Assembly (NCBI GenBank): GCA_026874595.1
Contig: CM049320.1
Location: 23,075,714 to 23,139,713 of the forward strand
Source of the DNA: Sipunculus nudus
Lineage: Eukaryota; Annelida; Sipuncula; Golfingiida; Sipunculidae
Direction: 5' to 3'
DNA length: 64,000 nt
Below the pieces are notes generated by a model. It ran no database searches, had not been told where the DNA came from, and saw nothing but the letters and a program-made list of their open reading frames with translations. Positions 41,601 to 50,600 of this stretch are shown here, one piece after another (positions within the stretch are counted from its first letter, which is position 1; every line of letters starts with the position of its first letter). A program made the position numbers and the translations under genes.

Positions 41601-44600
41601 GTGATTGAAAGTTTAACATATGGTGATAGGATTTCGGCACCATCTTGTGTACATTTAGTGAAACACATAACGTTTGAGCAAGGCATTAAAACTGGCTAAT
41701 TCATCTGTATATTCTTTTACAACTGAGTGGATCGCCAACTGGAATATATAAGATTCACTAAGTTGAGTTGAAATATGATTAAAGTTAACATTTTATGGAA
41801 AGATATCTTAAACTTCTAAATCGTTCAAAGTTTGAATACCAGATAGTGCTGTTAAGCAAATGAGGGAGTTACCATAAATAACAATAATCTTGTTCAAACC
41901 CCATTAAATAATCACTCCAATTTAATTTTGTTAAGCAGAAGCATACACAGTTGGAGAATTTACTGACTTTTGAGCAGATTGCTTTATTATTTGCCCAGTA
42001 ATGAGCAGATCTAACATGTCTACACAAAACGCTGAGGCCTCCCAAAAATGTCTGTTCCCAAAATATCTACACTTCATTCTCCCAAAACGTCTTCTATAGA
42101 AAATGAGTGAAATCCCAAAATGTCTAAAGGCTTCTACTACTAATCTATTACTTGTCATTTTTTATTCTTGAAGATCAAATTTAAGGATCAAAGGCTATTC
42201 ACACTTCTTTAACAAATATTTGTTCTATTATTCAGAATTGTGAACACGTGGGAAACCATTCAGCTATGAATGATGATTACACTTTAAGGCTGCAAGTAAC
42301 ATCACTTAATTAATTATTGATACTATCTGGCTAACTGTTAAGTATATGTTTATCATATATTCCTAGGAACTTTAGGAATGTGGGAAACAACTGAAAATCT
42401 CTCTATTACTAGAAGATCATATCCATCAGACATTTGGGCATGAAGCCAAAACACTGATGGAACTGATCTGTCTCAGTCCTTGGCATAGTGTTAGTGATAC
42501 TGTTCTCATACCGTCAGTTCTATTAATTTAATTAATTAAATTCAATAAAATTTTAGTCTGATTCAGTTTATAAATAATGAATAACAATGTAAAAATGATG
42601 AATGATTGTTATACATTAAATAAAATTTTGTGGAAATGTCCATAATTTCTTCCCCAACTTCCTTTTCTTCCCAGAAACTTCCTTTTCTTCCTAGAAATTT
42701 CCCTAACTTCCCTGGGAAATGAAGAAATGCCTATTTTCCCGGAAGAATGCAAACCCAGGTATAGAAGAAGGGGAATCCCCTATCTCATCAGCCACACATC
42801 CCCCCCCCCCCCTTTTCCCAATTTGATGCGCTAATGCAACATAAACAACTCTTGGCTCATGCATACAATGCAATTTTTTCACTACAAGAGCACCATTTTG
42901 CCGAAAATTTAATTAAGGAGAAAAAGTCTACTGGTTAATATTTATACAGAGTTTCATGAAAATCATCACATTTTTAGTAAGCCATCACGATGCTGAACAA
43001 ACCATACAAGTCCTGTTTTTGAAGGGCTTAAAATAAAAATGTATCAGACTCACTTTTTTAATGTTGGAGGGAACCCCCTATATTTTTTTTTTGCTAGCTT
43101 AACTTTAGTATGCATATCTGTGTAATGCCATTCCATTTTTGAAACCACATAACAGGGCAGTGGCACACAAATCCTCTCTTTTTATTTTTATATCCTGTTG
43201 TTAACCAGGCCCAGTGGCTACTGCACCTGTGGGCCCTGGGTGTGCCCCTTATAAAGCCAAAAAGGGAATGAGAACGACATGATTTCTCAAATATGGTATT
43301 TCACAATCAATGTCCATGAAGAGAATTAACAAGTGCATGGCAAATATGCATAATATGCCGATCTTTTATGTCTTGTGACCTCTAACCTCATTAAATATGC
43401 ATGAATTTTGGTGAGAATTGAAATCATGTGAGAAACTGTATTGATTAATATTTATACTTGGTTTCATGTATATCCATAAGAATTTTGTTGAGTCATCACA
43501 GCTGCCACAGCACCAACAAATTTGGTGACCTCTGACCGCATTAAATAAGCATTTATATGCCAGGAATTGAACTTAAGCGAGATATTATATTGGTTTATAT
43601 TTCTGTATATTTTCATCGAAATCCATCATATTCCTGTTAAGTTATCCCGGCCATACCACAAAGAAGCCTTGTGACCTCTGACCTCATTAAATATTCACAG
43701 ATTTTGTCTATTATCAAGTTCGAGTGAGATAATCTATTGGTAAGTAGTTATGGCAAGTTTCGTGAAAATCCATCAAAGCCCTGGTAAGTTATTGCAGCAA
43801 CACTAAAAGTTAACGGATGGACAGACATCAGGTTTACCATAATATTTATAGGCTGGCCTGTAACCAAGCCAAAAAGAGAATGACTAAGACACTTCTTAAA
43901 GATTTCTTAAATCTGGTATTTCATAATCAATGTCCGTGAAGAGGGTCAAAAAGGTAATCGTCAACTCACCATGTTTCCAAAAAATGCAAGAAAAACTGAC
44001 AGGGATGTTCCCCCGGCAACCAACAGGATCACATAGTTGAGCAAAATATTTAACACGGAATGTATTGTGCTTGTACCTGAAAAAAAAATATAGAAAATTA
44101 ACCATTGCATCAAAATAATGAAAAAGATCAGAAATTTTTACAACTTGTTGGTGATGGACTATAAAGAGACCGGTGATTCAATTAATTTTTTTAAAACTAT
44201 TTTTCAAAATAATATGACTTTTTAAGTACCTATAAATCACATTAAAATGCCATGCTTTATCTACTTGAAAACACTAGGTATTTTTAAGTAGGTATTTATT
44301 TTATGTATATGATGCATAGACAATTTATCACTTATAAATAGCAAACATGTAAAATCACATTTTGTAAATCTGCAAGTGATCACATGATATTCATATTTGA
44401 TTTCAATGATTAAAATTAACTGCCTATACAAATAGCAGATTTTATTCAAAACCACAGATGTTTATTTCAATGGAAATCTGTTTTTACTTCACAGAAGGAG
44501 ACTCACCAAAATTGAAATAGCTGAGACTGAGTCCACAGATGACAAAAAATGCATGCTGGATCGATGGTGCCCGGCCGTACACGTACGACCGATACAGGAA

Positions 44601-47600
44601 TGCAAGGGGATATCCTGAAAAAGATATAACAGTATCAGAAGCTGTGAAAAGAAGAAAAGAAAACACATTCACTTATATCATTTTCACAAGCTAACATTCA
44701 TGAAATTTTAGGTTAAGAAACATTTACTAGGGCCACAACTCATGCATTTAAGACATGTAAGATCAATATGAATAAAACTGAAATTCAAAGGTGCATGCCA
44801 AAGGTAAATAACTGAAAATAGGAGTAAGTGCTCTAGAAAAAATGGAAGCCTTCCAAAGTTCTAAAGTTAGAAACATGTGGTGCAACATGTCCCTGCCTGA
44901 AGATAAGGGCATTTTCAACATGTCGTGAAACATGCTGGGCATTTGCAAACAAAACTTGTAAGTTGTAAAGTGAACTAACTGGACTGTTAAAGCACATGAA
45001 AAATAGCATATCACCGATCCTGTGGTTCTTAAGTCACCATGATGCCTTCAAAGTGCAGTGACCTCTGAGGCTCAGACCTCATTGAATATGTGTGGATTTT
45101 TCTGGAAGTCAAACTTAGGCAAGATATTTTATAGAATAACATTTCTGATAAGCTTTATCAAAATCCTCCATATTCTTTGTAAGTTATTGTGGCGACACCG
45201 CAAAGTACCCCAGAGAACCATGATCTTATTAAATATGTGTGGATTTTGCCCATTATTGAACTCAGGCAAGGTAATCTGTTGGTAAGTACCTAGGTTCTTT
45301 ATCTAAAGCCGCATGTCTATTATAAGCCGCACCCAGACTTTCCCATTCCCTGTCTGTGATGTGCTAATAAAAGCAAATTCTGGATAAATCCCCATTAAAG
45401 CCGCACCTGGCCCATGTCCCGATCCCAACTTGAGCCATTAAAGTAAATCCTGCAAGTTTGCTAGTCCGTGACATTTTGAACACAAAAGATGATAAATTAT
45501 ATAAATTAAATGAAGTAGTTAATGTAGTGATGGTGAGTATGGTGAAAATCCATCAAAGCCCCAGTAAATTATTGCGGTGAGGCTAAAAGTTAGTGGACAG
45601 ACAGACAGACAGTGGGTATACCATAATACTCCCACAAAAAGTGCTGGTGAAAAAAGGAGGAAAAAAGGTTAATTAATGACTCATCTTCTTCAAATCTTTA
45701 ATAAAAAGCAGAGGCTTGCAGGAATTGAGGGAGGGGAGGGGGTTGGAATATTTGGCAAAGGCAATGGGAGCAAATATCATAATTGCAGGATTGAACCTAA
45801 CGGAATGTAGAATTATCAATAAACAATACATTAACTAGATGTGGTCGGACAATGGTCCTCAGAGGGCCCCTCGTTTCTGCAAGTGCCGAGCTAGTTTACA
45901 TATGGGTGAAAAATTAAGTAAAATTTGAAAATATGACAAACAGAAACAGGTTTTTATCCATATGCATGAGGGAAAAAATCCTACTTGATCAAATGTTATT
46001 AAAGAAGATATGTCTGAAATAATGTGTGCAATAGAAAATCACCTAATGTAATCTGTTAGCCATATTTGATTTTGAGCCAGTCTGGAGCCCTCATACGCAC
46101 CAATGATCCCTGTGAAATTGGGAAAGCTGCTGTAGGTTGTTGTTAAGTTATTGTGTGCGAAAGAATATCAGCCATCGGGCTGAGTCGGCCATATTGGAAT
46201 TCCAACAGGTCTGTTATTCAACAGGTCTGGATCCCTTATAGGTACCAATCATCACTGTGAATTTGGGAAAGCTGCAGGAGGTTGTTGTTGAGTTATCGTG
46301 CGCGAAAGAAAATGAGCGTTTGGGCTGTGGCAGCCATGTTCGAATTCCGACAAGTCTGTAAATTGATAGGTATGGAGCCCTTATAGGTACCCATCATTCC
46401 TGTGAATTTCGGAAAGCTGCAGTATGTTGTTGTTGAGTTATCCGGCGCAAAAGAAAATCAGCGATTGGGCTGTGGTGGCCATATTGGAATTCTGACAAGT
46501 CTGTTATTCGATAGGTCTTGAGCCCTCATAAGTACCAATCAACCCTGTGAATTTGGGAAAGCTGCAGTATGTTGTTGTTGAGTCATTGCGCGCGAAAGAA
46601 AGTGTCACTGACAGAAGGACGGATGGACGGAAGGACAGACTGACACAGTGATCACTATAGGGCACCTGCTTGTCAAGCGGGGCCCTAATTACTTCATGTG
46701 CAATGGCTTACATCGAAATTAGTCTAAATAAAATTTTGTTGTTGTAAATTTAACAGTTTAAATAGGAAGCTTATGTATAAGGAATAACAACAGTATCACA
46801 ATCATTACATAAAGTCAGGCTTCAGTTGTCAGTAAGATTTGTGCAGTGCACTGGAATCCCAGAGTCAGCTGGGTTGGATAACATTTTGTGCTGTGAAAAA
46901 ATATTATTGCTACTTCTTACTAGAATAAGTAACATTAGAAATACTTATATCAAGTTAAATGACTTCATGACTATATAAAACAGTCTTGAAGAAAGATAAT
47001 ATAACACTAGAGCAATTTTTTTTTAAATGGTTAAAGACTGACAAAATTAGGCTGGATTCATTAGTTTGTGCATGTGTGACGAGTCCCAATCTGGGGCACT
47101 GGACATATTTTGAACTGACTAAAGACCAATGAAGGATGGAAAGAATAATTTAGTTAGAATGTATTCACTTAATTTCTCTCACAAAAATACTGAAAAAGGC
47201 TCTAAACTGAATTATGTTACCCTTGAATCAATTATTACAACTGATCATCAAGGTGAGGCACATATATCAGGTACCGTAAAAAACCGCATATACGTCGAGA
47301 AATTTGTTCCCAAAAAATTAATTCATGAAAGGGGAGTCGACTTATGTGCGGGTCTAAGCCTGAGAGGCAAAATTTTGCACGAACTTAGTCAAACTGCCGG
47401 CCTGAATGTCTTAACTGATCGACAACTAGATATCCGTTTCCGGTGAAGTCAGGTACACAAGTCCCCCTTTCGGTCCAAAAATACAGTCTAATAAGGTTTC
47501 CGAATCTTTTTTTTTTCAAATTTTGACCATTTACGCAGTTCTTTCATTTGATAATGCATAATATTAAAATGTTTGCAATTTACATGGTTGATGACGACCA

Positions 47601-50600
47601 GGAAATGACCTGCGTATAGCTATAATGAGCTTCATTCACGGCGATTAAGTACGAGTGCAAGAGGCACGGGAGGGGAATCAGTTGGGATTTTATCCAGGGC
47701 ATCGGCCCCTGTGTATTTGACAGCCAATTATGTTACAGTATTTCCCCACAAAAACATTTGGTGCTTGCGTAAGTTTGCAAACATGTAAACGGTAAAAGCC
47801 TGTGGGCCGTGGTATCTGAACTACAGACAGGTGACAGATGGCTGATTACAGCACCGATTAGCACTCACTCGGTACGGGGATGGCTGCCTGTCCCAAGAAG
47901 CCCAAAACTAGGTCACGCTGTTCACCTGTGTACTTACACGTGGGGGAAATTATCACTCCGTTCAAGAGTTCCTACTTAAAAATCACCCCAAACTGTAGTG
48001 AATGACTGCGGCACTGAGCAAAGCTCGGGGAAAAAAATAGACCGAAGTTCAACCTGACATCAATATCGCTATGAACAAACGAACACAAAACCTGCAAGAC
48101 TTAGTCAAAATTAGTACTCCACAGAATGTGAAATATATGATTCATTCACGAAAACTCTCATAAAAAAGATAGGAAAACGGAGTTTGATCAAAGAACGACT
48201 GACGTGTTGTCCACATGTTGCCCTGGCTTCCGTGCTCTCAATCTGCGGTTTGCTATGCTGGATACCTACGCTGCATATATGCAGTTATATCGTATGTAAT
48301 CGTTCATTAGTGCCTCAGTCTGTGGAGGCAAGGAAGACCGGAGTTAATTAAAACTTGAATAAAACTGTCGTTTACAGCCTTGTGTTTTCTCAGAATGTAT
48401 AATAAAAATCATAAAATTCCTGCCCTTGATCCACGGATATGACCAAGCTGAGGACAGCTTACACTGTCACGCGGCCTTATCAGGCGACTCGCTTGGTCGC
48501 GCGTTCTTTTCAATTTAGATTATATAAAATGTAGAGAAGTCCGCGACAATCCTGTTTTAATAACACGCTTAAATAATCATATTTTTATTGATATCTGACA
48601 CAAACAATCATTAGAAGTTTAAAATAAATGAGCAATGATGGAAGGTGTGAGAAATCCTTGGCTGTTCTATTATCGCACACCTGCCGATTCTGGGTGTCAG
48701 ACGATCTTCATTTCTGCAAAATACCTAAAGTATCGACCTGTTATATTTATTATTCTTAGAGTCTTTATGATGCCCAATAACATTTAAATAGATTGCACAA
48801 CAAAACAAATGACATTTTTACAGTTTAAAAATATTGGAGTGGTATGAATGTCAAAAACGAGTGGCCAGCCATACAATTCACCTTTCCCCAGTGGCCTGTC
48901 ACACTACTCTCGATGGTCATGTATGCTGCTTTAGACCGGTTTTAACCTCCAGAATGGCTTGAAAAAATTTTAAAAAAAATACTCGACTTATATGCGAGTT
49001 TTTACGGTATTACTATTACTGAAAGGATTGAAAGTGAAACATGTCAATCAACATGGGGATAATGAATGCTTTATTGACCAGTCCGTTAAAAAAAAATCAC
49101 ACCATTAAATTTACTGGTATTATATTTACAGACTAACAATTTTTATTCTGTGATTATATCTAGAAAGTCCAATTCTCATGAAGTCTGGTTCAACAATCAA
49201 ACGGACTTGTTAAGAGAATCTTGTTTAGATAATCATAAGTGCAAGGGATGTATACATGATTATCAAAATATTACATCTTCAGCTGACACGGGCCCCTAAT
49301 ATATAATGAGGTGTCTCAGACATACCTAAAATGTTAACCATTTTTTTTTCTGTCATTAACCACATATAGGGTGTAAATGAGACTGTTAATTAAGACAAAT
49401 TCAGAAAACAGACAGGAGTCGCCTGCATAGTAATAATAATATTCAGACAATCTATGAAATATACTTGGGGAGATGTGGAGGGGTGTGACCGTTAATTAAT
49501 AAATTATACAATTTATAGTTGCACAGGTCTTTCTGTAGTTTTTTTTGGATATTTTTCATAGATTAGTAGGATTCCGAGGAAATCCTGAGAATTCCCACTG
49601 CCTGGGAAATATGCTTATTTTTCCAGGAAATCAACAACCCTGTTTCATAGTACTTAAATGTGTCTTCATTAAAAAAAATAACGCATATATAAACACACAA
49701 CTGACCACAATACATGTGTGCCACCATATTGTTGACAGGAAATTTGATTGTCATGAAAGAGAAATGGGTAAAACAAGAATCAGATCTGTGTATTTGCAGC
49801 TCATGTGTAACGTTAGAAACATTGTTATCCACAAGACTTGAGGGGGACCTGAAGGTTCTTTTAAGGAAGTTTACAACAGTGGAAATCATCACGGAAGACT
49901 TAGTAAACCTGGGGTTGTAAATTTTATTACACCAGTGACCCAGGGATTTAACTTCTGCTACACAGCTACAAAGGTCAGCTGATACCAGGTTATTCACCAC
50001 GCAGGCAACAGAATTCACTTGACTTTAGTTCAGCAAATTTGAATGTAACATATTTTACATGTATTTAAACAGCTTGTTTTTGGAACCGTAAGTTTTTCAT
50101 AATGACACACATCCCCATAATGATTCCTCAAAGAGTGGCAGACTGGCATTTGGGTCAAATTGATTCATGATATGTAAGGCGGAATAGGACTTGAATTGTG
50201 ACTTGTCGGATTAGGTACTAGGCCTTGAACTGGGCAAGTTTAAAATTTGCATTTCATGTTGATAAAATGAAAATCCCATCACTTTGCAAACATAAGGCAC
50301 ATTTTCATGAATAAGAGATGGCAAAAGGTGTAAATTGCTTGGAAAAGATGTTTTACAGAGCACTTGTTAAAGGAATCGCCAATTATCTGTCAACTAACAT
50401 AGTTCTTATACCAGGGATGCTGACTTTGACGGGATAAGTACAAATTACAAGTCACATTCACCTTGACTTTGACAGAAAATTCTGGTTTTTAGAATTTGAT
50501 TTCCTAGTACAATTAGTGACTTCTGCAAGGAATTTTACTGTATATTATAACAAGTTATCACCAGCAGCTGCCAGCCCTCAATTTGTTTGATGATGAAAAA

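Noticed and set aside
43896-44105. 69-codon frame MVNFLYFFFRYKHNTF... covering exon 3
   Set aside because: Out of phase with exons 2 and 4; the phase-consistent reading gives the membrane segment expected of the acyltransferase.
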